Shown here in pieces: positions 1-8,623 of a stretch of 64,000 nucleotides of DNA (its first letter is position 1; every line of letters begins with the position of its first letter). This stretch comes from JAQUCI01 sp964553255 (GTDB lineage Bacteria; Bacillota_I; Bacilli_A; Erysipelotrichales; Erysipelotrichaceae). The notes beneath the pieces were generated by a model. It worked only from the letters and a program-made list of their open reading frames with translations, made no database searches and was not told the DNA's origin. The stretch spans positions 1 to 64,000 of the forward strand of contig CAZKJS010000002.1 of the NCBI GenBank assembly GCA_964553255.1. The letters are read 5' to 3'. Both the position numbers and the translations under genes were made by a program.

Positions 1-19
1 TATTCTTCTAACCAAATAA

Positions 20-72
20 AAAAGACTGTTAACTTATTTTGTCAACAGTCTGAAACCGACTTCTTGTCGGTT
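20..72 (-). terminator. Intrinsic terminator of the phn/nucleotidase operon
   Basis: Read on the minus strand, two hairpins follow the stop codon of the NusG-domain-II gene. The first has arms AACCGAC/GTCGGTT (54-60, 66-72) and overlaps the stop codon. The second has arms AGACTGTT/AACAGTCT (23-30, 44-51) and is followed by a T-run. The second is a standard rho-independent terminator closing the leftmost operon of the window. Confidence 0.85.
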
Positions 73-409
73 ATTCTTGAATAATCATAATATGATTTGG
101 TAAACATACAATTGGTATTGATGAACCGATAGATACCCATCCAATCTTCTCACAATCGTGATTGGGACAATCAACATCGAACACCCGATATCTTCCATCT
201 TTTACTTCAATGTGCACCTCGCCATAACTTCCTACTAAATCATAAATTGCATCAACATTGATATCAAAAGTTAAGACTACTACGTTGTCATGATAAACAT
301 TGGCAATGACCTGATCTTCAACCGGTTTTCTTTTAAAATAAACGAATATTGACATTACTATTGCAATGATCACAATGCCAATTAATACATATAGTTCTTT
401 TTTCTTCAT
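71..409 (-). CDS. NusG domain II-containing membrane-anchored protein
   Basis: 112 residues. One hydrophobic segment (about 6-24) after a KKK start suggests an N-terminal membrane anchor with the rest outside. The remainder resembles the NusG_II (DUF1312) family: a small beta domain with Cys81, Cys86 and Cys102, the last in the typical ending IVCLPN. The family's function is unsettled; in many Firmicutes it sits next to redox or flavin-transfer genes, but here it is the last gene of a PhnCDE-type transporter operon. It starts 35 bp after the stop codon of the nucleotidase-like gene, with an AGGAG-like site upstream (GGAGAAAT). Family assignment is good; the role is unknown. Confidence 0.75.
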   Translation of the reverse strand: MKKKELYVLIGIVIIAIVMSIFVYFKRKPVEDQVIANVYHDNVVVLTFDINVDAIYDLVGSYGEVHIEVKDGRYRVFDVDCPNHDCEKIGWVSIGSSIPIVCLPNHIMIIQE

Positions 410-444
410 ATTTCTCCTAAACTAATTGGATTATAACATACTTG

Positions 445-1959
445 TCAAATTATGATCTTGATATTATCTTTGTGTACAATCTTTATATCTTGATGATCGA
501 TTATATAATCCGCTATACAATCAACAATATGTTTTTGAGTATCCTTAATAACCTTACTACCTTTATACATATTAAAATCACCACCACCAACTGCCCGATA
601 ATTGTTAAGCGCAACTTGATATAACTTGTCATCATCTAAATCTTCGTTATGATATTTAACTTCTATAACACGATGATTGATTGGATTACTAATCTTTAGT
701 GTATATTCAATACCGTCAAACATGTCATAGTTATAATGCTTAGGTTTTGGTGTTTCAAACTCTGGATTAATCGCTATTTCATTGTCAATAACCGTAAAAT
801 ATTCAGCACTCTTCTCAAGCGCTTTTCTTAGTTTTTTTCCCGTTAGTTCAATCACTATCAATGTGTTAGGGTAAACATATGATGATAGGATATCACGCAT
901 TGTTATTTCTTGTTTAAATCCTGTAACTTTATTGGCTAAACCAATACAAGAAATATCAACACCTGTGGTATATGATTGCACTTGGTTTAAAAATGAGACT
1001 AATGGATGCTTATGTAATCGTGCTTGAAACATATCATTTATCAAAAGATTTCCCTCAACCAAACGCCCTAATGGTACATCAAGCCATGATTGGGTAGCTT
1101 TTTCCTCTTCGGCGATAAGTTGGTTAACTTGATGATCAATCTCATCTACTGCTTTAATTATCTTTGCCTTTATTCCATCATGTTTTAGATCAACTATCAC
1201 TAACTCTTTAGCATCGTTTGCACATTGAGTCACGATTGTATTATTAATCTTTGTGACAAAACTACGATGTTGATGTCCAGTAATCAAAAGATCAAGCCCT
1301 TCAACTTCTTGACACATAGCATAACCTTGATTTTCACCACTTAAAAGTTCGGTTGGTTTACCTGTTATCATATCTTTTTCAATACCACCATGATAAAGAC
1401 ATACGATATAGTCGACTTTTTCTTTCTTCTGTATTACTTTTATCGTCTCTTTAACGAATTTAAGGCAATTGATGAAACGAAAACCATTTATATGCTCTGG
1501 GTGTTCCCAATTAGGTATGAATTGCGTTACACAACCAATCAATGCAATGCGTTTTTTATTTTTGAATGTATGGATAGTATAGCTAGGATTAATAGCTTTT
1601 TCATCTTTAAGGATGTTTCCTGTAAGCCACTTCGCACTACTATCACGATAAAATCTTAACATTGCATCACTACCAAAATTAAAATCATGGTTGCCTGTAT
1701 TTAAATAATCATATTTTAAATAGTTAAAAACTTTCGCCATTGGATTTATCTTATCTTGAGAAAAAAGATAATGGTGGTAAAGCAAAGGGCTTCCTTGTAA
1801 TGCATCACCATTATCAATGACTAAAGTATTTTCGTTTCTTTCTTTATTAATGATCGTAGCAAGTTTTGCTAGACCTTGAGGCAATTCTTGTTGGTCACTA
1901 TAACTTAAAGGTGAAATAACACCATGGGTATCAGTAGTGATGATTAAACGACAGTCCAT
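445..1959 (-). CDS. Cytoplasmic 5'-nucleotidase / UshA-like metallophosphoesterase
   Basis: 504 residues with the two-domain layout of the 5'-nucleotidase/2',3'-cyclic phosphodiesterase family. The N-terminal calcineurin-like half carries the metal ligands D10-x-H12, D49, GNHD (89-92), H190 and GHQH (228-231). The C-terminal substrate domain fills about 300-480. Most relatives are secreted, but this one begins MDCRLIITTD with no signal peptide, so it should act inside the cell. Its AGGAG site lies in the end of the upstream permease gene, one base away, so it is translationally linked to the importer. The likely job is to dephosphorylate whatever the PhnCDE-like system brings in, such as a nucleotide or other phosphoester; substrate is inferred from context only. 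Confidence 0.85.
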   Translation of the reverse strand: MDCRLIITTDTHGVISPLSYSDQQELPQGLAKLATIINKERNENTLVIDNGDALQGSPLLYHHYLFSQDKINPMAKVFNYLKYDYLNTGNHDFNFGSDAMLRFYRDSSAKWLTGNILKDEKAINPSYTIHTFKNKKRIALIGCVTQFIPNWEHPEHINGFRFINCLKFVKETIKVIQKKEKVDYIVCLYHGGIEKDMITGKPTELLSGENQGYAMCQEVEGLDLLITGHQHRSFVTKINNTIVTQCANDAKELVIVDLKHDGIKAKIIKAVDEIDHQVNQLIAEEEKATQSWLDVPLGRLVEGNLLINDMFQARLHKHPLVSFLNQVQSYTTGVDISCIGLANKVTGFKQEITMRDILSSYVYPNTLIVIELTGKKLRKALEKSAEYFTVIDNEIAINPEFETPKPKHYNYDMFDGIEYTLKISNPINHRVIEVKYHNEDLDDDKLYQVALNNYRAVGGGDFNMYKGSKVIKDTQKHIVDCIADYIIDHQDIKIVHKDNIKIII

Positions 1960-1960
1960 C

Positions 1961-2782
1961 TTATTCTCCTGTTGCTAATTTGCTTCTGATCTTTGATGAG
2001 AAATATTCAAAGAATAATACCACTACAATTAAACCTACTAACATTGCTCCAACTTCTTTCCAACGCATTCCTGATATAGCGAAGATCAAAGAAGCACCAA
2101 TACCACCAGCACCGACAATACCTAAAATCGATGCTTGTTTAATGTTTACATCAAAACGATAGATTAAAATAGATATAATATTAGAGCTTAATTGTGGTAT
2201 TATTCCATACCTTATTTTCTGAATAGTATTACATCCCGCAGCATCAAGAGCTTCCATTATGCCACGATCTAAATCTTCGATTGCTTCAATCATGAGTTTT
2301 GCCAACATTCCAATTGACGTTACTGACATTGTTAAAACCCCAGCAAACGGTCCTGGACCAGTAACCTTGATAAACATAATGCCATACATAAAAGAAGGAA
2401 AAGCTCTTATGATCGAAATTAATAATAAACCACTACGATTTACTAATTTTGGTGTTATCGTTCTTGATGAGATAAACGCTAATGGAAGAGCTAATATCAT
2501 ACCAAAGATGGTACCCAAAAAAGCGATAGCGATTGTTTCAAGCAACATATAAGCTAAGCCATTCTTACTAAGATCAGTTATTAATCGCATTGAAGGTTGA
2601 AATATACCCTTCATGATATTTATCGCAATTTGTAAACCTTTTTGATTAACATTACGGATTTCCATCGATTGAATGCCGCCATAGATAATAACTGCCAGAA
2701 TAATTAAAGATATTATTACTTTAAACCATACTGTTGGTTCGTTTTTTAACTGTTGAGCTACTGTAATTTTTTTTGTACTCAT
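1961..2782 (-). CDS. phnE: PhnE-type ABC transporter permease (second)
   Basis: 273 residues, about six membrane segments. It carries the cytoplasmic EAA loop that docks to the ATPase (EALDAAGCNTIQKIRYGIIPQ region, near residues 180-200) and the PhnE-like GAGGIGASLIFAI stretch. It follows the other permease with a 3-bp gap, so the pair probably forms a heterodimeric channel. Family members import phosphonates, phosphite or other phosphorus compounds; some PhnCDE relatives in Mollicutes instead bind thiamine-type ligands. No C-P lyase or phosphonatase gene lies in the window, so phosphonate use is not shown. Confidence 0.88.
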   Translation of the reverse strand: MSTKKITVAQQLKNEPTVWFKVIISLIILAVIIYGGIQSMEIRNVNQKGLQIAINIMKGIFQPSMRLITDLSKNGLAYMLLETIAIAFLGTIFGMILALPLAFISSRTITPKLVNRSGLLLISIIRAFPSFMYGIMFIKVTGPGPFAGVLTMSVTSIGMLAKLMIEAIEDLDRGIMEALDAAGCNTIQKIRYGIIPQLSSNIISILIYRFDVNIKQASILGIVGAGGIGASLIFAISGMRWKEVGAMLVGLIVVVLFFEYFSSKIRSKLATGE

Positions 2783-2785
2783 AGA

Positions 2786-3616
2786 CTACACCAACTTCCC
2801 ACGAAGATAGCGAGACAAAGATTCAATGATTATAACGGCGATAACCAAAACTAATAACATCAATCCCGTATTACCATAAGAACGCCAAGTCAATTGGGTA
2901 TTTATCAAAACACCAATACCACCAGCACCAACGTATCCTAAAATAGCAGCGCTTCTAACATTCATCTCAAAGTTATAAAGAACCGTTGAATAATAATATC
3001 CCTTAACTTGCGGAAAAATTGAGCACCACAAGCTTTTAATACGAGAAGCCCCGGTTGAAGAAATAGCTTCATATGGACCCATTTCTACTGTTTCAATTTG
3101 CTCATACATCATCTTTACACAGATAGGTAAAGTAAATATGGCTATTGCAAGCATTCCTGAAAATGCTCCACTACCAAATATCAATGCGATAAGCTTAGCA
3201 TAAACTAATACCGGTAATGTTCTAAGTAAGCCTAAAGCAGTTCGATTAGCAGTCAATAAATATTTGTTAAGTTTAAACTCAGGATTAGCTGAACAATAAA
3301 AACTTAGCGGTAAGGCTATAACAGCCGCAATCAATGTTCCTAAAAGTGACATCATGATCGTTGCGATCATTGGTTTAAGCATCGTTGAGAAAAATCCGAA
3401 GTTAGGTGGAAACATATCATTGATCATTTGTACGAAATTCTTACCGTTTCTTAGCCATACTTTAATATCAAGCTTCGTTATTTGCGCACAAATGACCACT
3501 AAAATCATTACGATAATCGTAATGTATGGTGTCCAATTAAATTTCTCTTTAACAATCTTGCCGTTTGCTAGTTGAAAAGTATCAGGCAAGAAGATGCTTT
3601 TAAATAAATTCAGCAT
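2786..3616 (-). CDS. phnE: PhnE-type ABC transporter permease (first)
   Basis: 276 residues with about six membrane segments, an EAA loop (EAISSTGASRIKSL, followed by FPQ) and a C-terminal GAGGIGVLINTQL stretch as in PhnE. It overlaps the end of the ATPase gene by 17 bp, and its start is supported by an AAGGAG site inside that gene. Together with the next permease it would form the membrane pore of the importer. Substrate is uncertain for the same reasons as for the ATPase and binding protein. Confidence 0.88.
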   Translation of the reverse strand: MLNLFKSIFLPDTFQLANGKIVKEKFNWTPYITIIVMILVVICAQITKLDIKVWLRNGKNFVQMINDMFPPNFGFFSTMLKPMIATIMMSLLGTLIAAVIALPLSFYCSANPEFKLNKYLLTANRTALGLLRTLPVLVYAKLIALIFGSGAFSGMLAIAIFTLPICVKMMYEQIETVEMGPYEAISSTGASRIKSLWCSIFPQVKGYYYSTVLYNFEMNVRSAAILGYVGAGGIGVLINTQLTWRSYGNTGLMLLVLVIAVIIIESLSRYLRGKLV

Positions 3617-4382
3617 TTTTCTTCTCCTTCAAATCATCCTCTGATAGTTCGCGACCATAAATCTTTTTTAATATATCATTGGTTATTTCATTTACTTTAC
3701 CATCAAAGACAATTTTACCAGCTTGAATACCAACAATACGTTGTGCATATTTTAATGCTAAGTCAACATGATGAATATTGATGATGATCGTGATATTCAT
3801 ATCTTGATTAATACGTTGAAAATCTTCCATTACAACAGCTGCCATAACTGGATCTAATGATGCGACTGGCTCATCTGCTAGTATGATCTCTGGGTCTTGT
3901 GCTAGCGTTCTAGCTAAAGCCACTCTTTGTTGTTGGCCTCCTGAAAGCTGATCAGCTCTTATATATGCTTTTTCAAGAATATCAACTTTATCTAAGGCTT
4001 CCAAAGCTTTAATCTTGTCTTGTCTTGAATATAAACCTAGAATCGAACTTATAAGAGACATATCCGCAACTCGTGAAGCCAATACATTTTTTATTACAGT
4101 TGTTCTATTAACTAGATTAAAAGATTGAAATACCATTCCAATCTTACGTCTGAATTTACGTAATTGTTTGCCTTCTAACTGTGATACATTAACATCATTC
4201 ACTAAAAGTTCGCCACTTGTGACGTCTATCATCTTGTTGATCGTTCGGATCAGCGTTGATTTACCAGCACCAGATAATCCGATGATAGCCACAAATTCAC
4301 CCTGTTTAATTTCCAGGTTTACATCAACAAGCGCTCTTACCCCATTAGGATAAGTTTTACTTACATTATTAAATTTAATCAT
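3600..4382 (-). CDS. phnC: PhnC-type ABC transporter ATPase
   Basis: 260 residues. Walker A is GLSGAGKST (35-43), the ABC signature LSGGQQQR (146-153), and Walker B IILADE followed by PVASLDP. This SLDP form and the length match PhnC ATPases. It energises the two downstream PhnE-like permeases. AAGGAG lies 8 nt before the ATG. A strong terminator hairpin separates it from the binding-protein gene upstream, so it is expressed by read-through. Family assignment is firm; the transported compound is not. Confidence 0.9.
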   Translation of the reverse strand: MIKFNNVSKTYPNGVRALVDVNLEIKQGEFVAIIGLSGAGKSTLIRTINKMIDVTSGELLVNDVNVSQLEGKQLRKFRRKIGMVFQSFNLVNRTTVIKNVLASRVADMSLISSILGLYSRQDKIKALEALDKVDILEKAYIRADQLSGGQQQRVALARTLAQDPEIILADEPVASLDPVMAAVVMEDFQRINQDMNITIIINIHHVDLALKYAQRIVGIQAGKIVFDGKVNEITNDILKKIYGRELSEDDLKEKKNAEFI

Positions 4383-4396
4383 ATTAATCTCCTTAA

Positions 4397-4430
4397 AAAA
4401 AGAGGCGCGTTATAAATTAATAACGCGCCT
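4397..4430 (-). terminator. Intergenic terminator/attenuator between phnD-like and phnC-like genes
   Basis: On the minus strand, arms GGCGCGTTAT and ATAACGCGCC (within 4403-4413 and 4420-4430) enclose a 6-nt loop and are followed by TCTTTTTTT. The next gene starts only 15 bp beyond. This arrangement lets the binding protein be made in excess over the membrane and ATPase subunits. Confidence 0.88.
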
Positions 4431-4441
4431 TCACTAATATA

Positions 4442-5479
4442 TTATTTTGCGAATAAAGCGTTAGCAGCACGAGTTGCATCGTAATCAGAATCACTTCCAA
4501 CGATGTAACCTTTATGGCTATAAGGAGCAACAGTTGCCAAACCTTCTTCAGTTTGTGCAATTTCAATAAATGCTTCTTGAAGCGCCGTTTTCAATGCTGG
4601 TGTTAGTTTTTCTGATGTAGAAGATACAGCGATAGTATCGTTCATGATTGGATCACCAACAGCGATAACTTTAATGTAATCCCATACAGTTCCTTCCATG
4701 CCATATGTGTCAGTCCAAATTTCTGGTTTATCAACATCTGATCTAACATCATTATAACCGAAAGTAATTTGACATTGATCACTTACCAATTTCGCTATGT
4801 TATCAGTATAACCACCATCAGGGATTATATTAGTAACATCATTAAGTGTTTTGCCAAATCGAGTATGTAACCATAAACTTGGATATACAAAGCTTGCGCC
4901 TGATGTAGAACTACCTGAACAGAAAGTAACAGCGTTTAGATCTTCCCATGTCAATTCTGTGCCAGCTTCTACTTTGGCATAAAGAGCTGCGCCCTTTTCA
5001 CTTTCGATATTGACATAGAACAATGAACGATAGTTAGTAGCTTGTCCAGTGCCATTACCATTTGGTTCTGTTGTGTTGTAATCCATTGGAACATCTGATT
5101 CAACTCTCTTGGAGTTTCGAGTAGCGATCAATAATAATTCTGCACCATCACCCGCATAAAGAACGTATGTACTAGCTGGTATAAAACCAATATCAACCGT
5201 TCCTGAGCGCATAGCTTCACCAACAGCCGCGTAAGATGTACCTACAGAGATGTCAACTGAACCTACGTCAAAACCTTTTTCAGCCAATTTAGCAGTCAAT
5301 AACTCTGCCAAAGGTGCTGCAGCAGTAAGAATAACATCGGCATCCTTACTTGGAACAAACTGAATGCTTAGTGATGAAACTTTAACATTACCGGTTGAAG
5401 GCGTAGGATCCTTTTTAGTACAACCGAAAACTGATAAAACCATAACTAAACAAACAAATAATGCAAGTAGTTTTTTCAT
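4442..5479 (-). CDS. phnD: PhnD-type substrate-binding lipoprotein
   Basis: 345 residues. A lipoprotein signal peptide ends at the lipobox SVFGC, with Cys20 the predicted lipidated residue. The mature part is a PhnD-like periplasmic-binding fold (phosphate/phosphonate/phosphite family): it has the SAVGEAMRSGTVDIGFIP-like region and a serine-rich FCSGSSTSGASFVYP ligand-loop stretch. It would capture the substrate outside the membrane for the PhnC/PhnE importer. GGAG lies 8 nt before the ATG. It is the first gene of its operon and is followed by a terminator. The exact ligand cannot be read from sequence; an organophosphate is suggested by the linked nucleotidase-like enzyme. Confidence 0.88.
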   Translation of the reverse strand: MKKLLALFVCLVMVLSVFGCTKKDPTPSTGNVKVSSLSIQFVPSKDADVILTAAAPLAELLTAKLAEKGFDVGSVDISVGTSYAAVGEAMRSGTVDIGFIPASTYVLYAGDGAELLLIATRNSKRVESDVPMDYNTTEPNGNGTGQATNYRSLFYVNIESEKGAALYAKVEAGTELTWEDLNAVTFCSGSSTSGASFVYPSLWLHTRFGKTLNDVTNIIPDGGYTDNIAKLVSDQCQITFGYNDVRSDVDKPEIWTDTYGMEGTVWDYIKVIAVGDPIMNDTIAVSSTSEKLTPALKTALQEAFIEIAQTEEGLATVAPYSHKGYIVGSDSDYDATRAANALFAK

Positions 5480-5565
5480 TTATCGTTTTCTCCTTTTCTT
5501 TCTAACGACAATATAATTTTAAAGTATTTATACAGACATGTCCATATAAACACTAACCACCAATT

Positions 5566-6801
5566 TTAGACTTTGTTATCAAAAAAGTTCTCAATCTCAG
5601 CTACTTCTTTGATAATTTCAGCTGATAATACTTCCGCTCCTGTTTCAGTTATCAAGACATCATCTTCAATTCTGATTCCTATTGCTTCCTCTTCAATATA
5701 AAGCCCCGGTTCAACTGTTATAACCGCATTGATAGGTAACGGATCATCCCGACCAATACCAACATCATGAGTGTCTAAACCAAGAGAATGACTAACTCCA
5801 TGATAATAGTATCGCCTTACTTCTTCTATTGATTCTGTTTTTATCAAACCAATTCTCATTAACTCTTTTTGAAACACATCCACTGTTATCGCTTGTAGTT
5901 GGGCCAATGTTACATTAGGCTTAATTGCTTTAATAACAGCTTTTTGTGCCTTTAATACGATCTCATATATTTCTTTTTGCCTTGGTGAGAATTTCCCACT
6001 GATCGGAAATGTTCTTGATATATCTGCACAGTAGTTTTGATAAGTAGCTCCAAGATCAAATAAAACTAACTCATTATCATTCACCAGTTCATCATTTGTA
6101 ATATAATGCAGAATCGTCGCTCTTTTACCACCAGCCGCAATAGTTGAAAACGCAGATCTTGAATTATTCGCTTTAAGCGCATAATCAAAATGGGCTACAA
6201 GCTCATACTCATACATTTTCGGCTTCATATGTCTAAGCATATTCATTATACCAATATTGGTTTTTGTGATAGCTGTTCTAATCGCGTTTATTTCTTCTTC
6301 TGATTTAACAACCCTTTGCTTAATGATAAGCGGATAAATATTGTTTATACTTAATAACTTTAGAATGTCATGCTCAGCTATCAAATCTTTACCAAAGTGA
6401 ATATGTTTACTATCTTCATCATCAATATAAACATTTAATAAATCATGTTGTTTACATAACTCTATTATATATTCCTTAATTTCTTCAAGATATCCAACTT
6501 CGCTAATCCCTGCTTTTTCTTTAGCTTCAACTTTATTTATAGTCTTACCAACCCATTTTTCCATTAATGGATCAGCTTCTCTGATGAATAATTTGTATGT
6601 TTTTGTATTATCAACTTTAAGCATTAACAAAATAACCTCTTCTTCATCAATGCCAGTTAAATAATAAAAATTGCGATTGACACTAAAAGGATAATTTTCA
6701 TCAGCGCTCTTTTTTATAGCAACTCCTGATGTTAGTAAAACTATACTTTTATCTTCAATCGCATCTAACAATCTTTCTCTTTTCGCTTGATAATGAACCA
6801 T
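5566..6801 (-). CDS. pepP: Xaa-Pro aminopeptidase (M24B)
   Basis: 411 residues. An aminopeptidase-P N-terminal domain (about 1-130) precedes a pita-bread M24 domain. The five metal ligands are visible: D249 (FDLGATY), D260 (ADISRTF), H338 (HGVSHSLGLDTHD), E364 (TVEPGLY) and E379 (RIEDD). It removes an N-terminal residue in front of proline, using a two-metal centre, in the cytoplasm. It starts 9 bp after the ispF stop codon and is probably co-transcribed with it; nothing links the two functions. Assignment is firm at family level. Confidence 0.92.
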   Translation of the reverse strand: MVHYQAKRERLLDAIEDKSIVLLTSGVAIKKSADENYPFSVNRNFYYLTGIDEEEVILLMLKVDNTKTYKLFIREADPLMEKWVGKTINKVEAKEKAGISEVGYLEEIKEYIIELCKQHDLLNVYIDDEDSKHIHFGKDLIAEHDILKLLSINNIYPLIIKQRVVKSEEEINAIRTAITKTNIGIMNMLRHMKPKMYEYELVAHFDYALKANNSRSAFSTIAAGGKRATILHYITNDELVNDNELVLFDLGATYQNYCADISRTFPISGKFSPRQKEIYEIVLKAQKAVIKAIKPNVTLAQLQAITVDVFQKELMRIGLIKTESIEEVRRYYYHGVSHSLGLDTHDVGIGRDDPLPINAVITVEPGLYIEEEAIGIRIEDDVLITETGAEVLSAEIIKEVAEIENFFDNKV

Positions 6802-6810
6802 AAATTACCT

Positions 6811-7287
6811 CTATTTCGTTTCAATCAAGACTACCGCTTGCGCCATTACACCTTCTTCACGGCCTATAAACGATAATCCTTCAGCTCTTGTTGCTTTAAC
6901 ATTGATCATAGCTATATCAATCCCTAATGCTTGTGCAATATTAGTACGCATCTGTAAAATATATCCAGCCAGCTTTGGTTTTTCAATAATGACCAAACTA
7001 TCTATATTAATGATCTGATATCCTTCATTAGCTACTAGTTCAGCAACCTTAGAAAGTATTATCAAGGAAGAAATCCCTTGATACTGTTTATCAGTATCAG
7101 GAAAGTGTTTACCAATATCCCCTAATCCCAAAGCGCCAATGAGCGCCTCAGCAATCGCATGACATAATGCATCAGCATCTGAATGTCCCATAAGTCCTAA
7201 ATGGTATTCAATCCAAACACCACCAATGATCAGTGGTCGGTTCTTTACTAATGGATGAATGTCAGATGATTGACCAATACGTATCAT
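6811..7287 (-). CDS. ispF: 2-C-methyl-D-erythritol 2,4-cyclodiphosphate synthase
   Basis: 158 residues, the normal IspF length. Zinc ligands D9, H11 (SSDIHPL) and H43 are in place, as are the GLGDIGKHFPDTD motif (54-66) and the C-terminal ATRAEGLSFIGREEG stretch. The enzyme forms the cyclic diphosphate in the MEP isoprenoid pathway, which shows that this organism makes isoprenoids by the MEP route. The start has a GAGGT site upstream, and an extended -10 (TGTTATAAT) lies 18 bp before the ATG. Unlike many genomes, ispD is not adjacent. Confidence 0.95.
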   Translation of the reverse strand: MIRIGQSSDIHPLVKNRPLIIGGVWIEYHLGLMGHSDADALCHAIAEALIGALGLGDIGKHFPDTDKQYQGISSLIILSKVAELVANEGYQIINIDSLVIIEKPKLAGYILQMRTNIAQALGIDIAMINVKATRAEGLSFIGREEGVMAQAVVLIETK

Positions 7288-7304
7288 TGATTTACCTCAC
7301 TTTT

Positions 7305-7313
7305 ATTATAACA
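7305..7313 (-). promoter_or_regulatory. Extended -10 promoter of ispF-pepP
   Basis: The minus strand reads TGTTATAAT, an extended -10 element, 18 bp before the ispF start. No good -35 box is seen, which is usual with an extended -10. Confidence 0.6.
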
Positions 7314-7339
7314 CTACTTAACTGGTTTTATGCATTTTT

Positions 7340-7363
7340 AATCATATTTGATATGATATGATT
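7340..7363 (+). promoter_or_regulatory. Inverted repeat over the promoter of the PfkB-like gene
   Basis: Arms AATCATAT and ATATGATT (8 bp each) are separated by 8 bp and cover a plausible extended -10 (TGATATGAT) about 25 bp before the start codon. This position fits an operator for a dimeric repressor, but no regulator gene is adjacent. Confidence 0.4.
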
Positions 7364-7387
7364 AATTAAAAGAAAGCAGGGTATAAC

Positions 7388-8248
7388 ATGAATGATATTG
7401 TCATTATAGGTACTACAATCATTGATAGGATCATGACATTAAAAAGTTCATTTAATGAACATGGTTGTAATAAAGTAAATATAACTGAGTTTCATGGTGG
7501 CTCAATGCGTAATGTCGCTGAGAATTGCGCACATTTATCGTTCTCAGTTGATTTTATAAGTAAGTTTGGTAATGATCAGTATGCGTTAAATATGATCGAT
7601 CATTTAAACAAACTCAATGTTAATGTTTATGGACCAACTATTGATCATAATACCCCAATCTTCACAAAGGTTCATGGTGATAAATCGTTGATGTTTGCGA
7701 CCACAACCCCCGATTTCTATCTAAATATCGAAGATAGCATTCCGGTCGCTGCTTTGAAAAACCATCTTTTTGGAATTACCGATAATTCAGATCCAATGTT
7801 TTTATCCTATTTACTAAAACATGGTGTCAACACAAATTGGATAATATCTGCTTGGTTTCCTGAAACAACTTTTTTCAATATGATAACTGGTGTTGTCTTA
7901 AATAGACATGAGTTTAAATCTCATTTTGGTGATGTTGATATCGCTAAACAACTGCTTTCTTTACATGGTCAAGGCTTGAAATGGATTGTTGTTACCCTTG
8001 ATGATGAAGGATGTGTTTATTGTTATGATAATAAAGTTGTTTGGATAAACACTGAAAAGAAAAAAGGTCATCCCCTAGGTTGTGGAGATGCCTTTATTAG
8101 TGGTCTAGTTTTCGGTCTATCACAAGACTGGCCGTTTAGTATCGCAATAAAATTCGCCAATCATCTAGCTCAACAAACATTGAATACGATAGGTCCTGTT
8201 TCTTCAAATTTGGCTTTGATCAAAGATAGCTTTGATCATAGTTTATGA
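7388..8248 (+). CDS. PfkB-family carbohydrate/nucleoside kinase
   Basis: 286 residues of the ribokinase (PfkB) fold. The substrate-binding GGSMRNVAEN stretch (38-47) and the catalytic anion-hole motif near the C terminus, GCGDAF (231-236, usually GAGDAF) with catalytic Asp234, are both present. Members phosphorylate sugars or nucleosides such as ribose, fructose-1-phosphate or pseudouridine; the sequence does not settle which. It stands alone on the plus strand against the general direction of this arm, and its last 13 bp overlap the end of the convergent darA gene. It stops with TGA. Confidence 0.8.
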   Translation: MNDIVIIGTTIIDRIMTLKSSFNEHGCNKVNITEFHGGSMRNVAENCAHLSFSVDFISKFGNDQYALNMIDHLNKLNVNVYGPTIDHNTPIFTKVHGDKSLMFATTTPDFYLNIEDSIPVAALKNHLFGITDNSDPMFLSYLLKHGVNTNWIISAWFPETTFFNMITGVVLNRHEFKSHFGDVDIAKQLLSLHGQGLKWIVVTLDDEGCVYCYDNKVVWINTEKKKGHPLGCGDAFISGLVFGLSQDWPFSIAIKFANHLAQQTLNTIGPVSSNLALIKDSFDHSL

Positions 8249-8559
8249 AACTGTTCAACATCAACAACAAATATCGTCGCACCACCTACTTGCACTTCGA
8301 CTGGGAAGGAAGAAAAACGCCCAACATCATATGATGCGGTTGATGGTACCATTTCAATGCGACGCTTGCCTTCATTGCCAATTACTTCGATCGCATGTTC
8401 AACTTTATCATCATCGCAACCTACAATGATCGTTGCGTTACCTGCTCTTAAAAAACCTCCAGTGGTCGCTAGTTTTGTTGCTGAATAATTCTCTTTTGTA
8501 AGAGCCGCAATAACATTTGAACTATCATCATTTGATACGATAGCGAATATTAATTTCAT
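8236..8559 (-). CDS. darA: Cyclic di-AMP receptor DarA (PstA, YaaQ family)
   Basis: 107 residues, PII-like. The c-di-AMP-binding features of the DarA/PstA family are present: T28 after ENYSA, the GGFLRAGN loop (34-41), G47 and the GGATIFV strand (92-98). The trimeric protein binds c-di-AMP in the cytoplasm; its downstream partner is unknown in most species. GGAGG lies 7 nt before the ATG. In Bacillus it lies between tmk and holB, but here it has moved about 50 kb away, while tmk and holB are directly joined. Together with the BusR-like repressor and OpuCA it indicates c-di-AMP signalling in this organism. Confidence 0.9.
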   Translation of the reverse strand: MKLIFAIVSNDDSSNVIAALTKENYSATKLATTGGFLRAGNATIIVGCDDDKVEHAIEVIGNEGKRRIEMVPSTASYDVGRFSSFPVEVQVGGATIFVVDVEQFHKL

Positions 8560-8623
8560 ATTATATCCTCCTTTATTTTATTTTATCATATTTATTGATT
8601 TAAATTGATTTTTCACTATTATT

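Noticed and set aside
442..624. Small plus-strand open frame opposite the nucleotidase gene
   Set aside because: No ribosome site, no family likeness, and entirely antisense to a conserved gene; the same holds for the many other antisense frames in the window.
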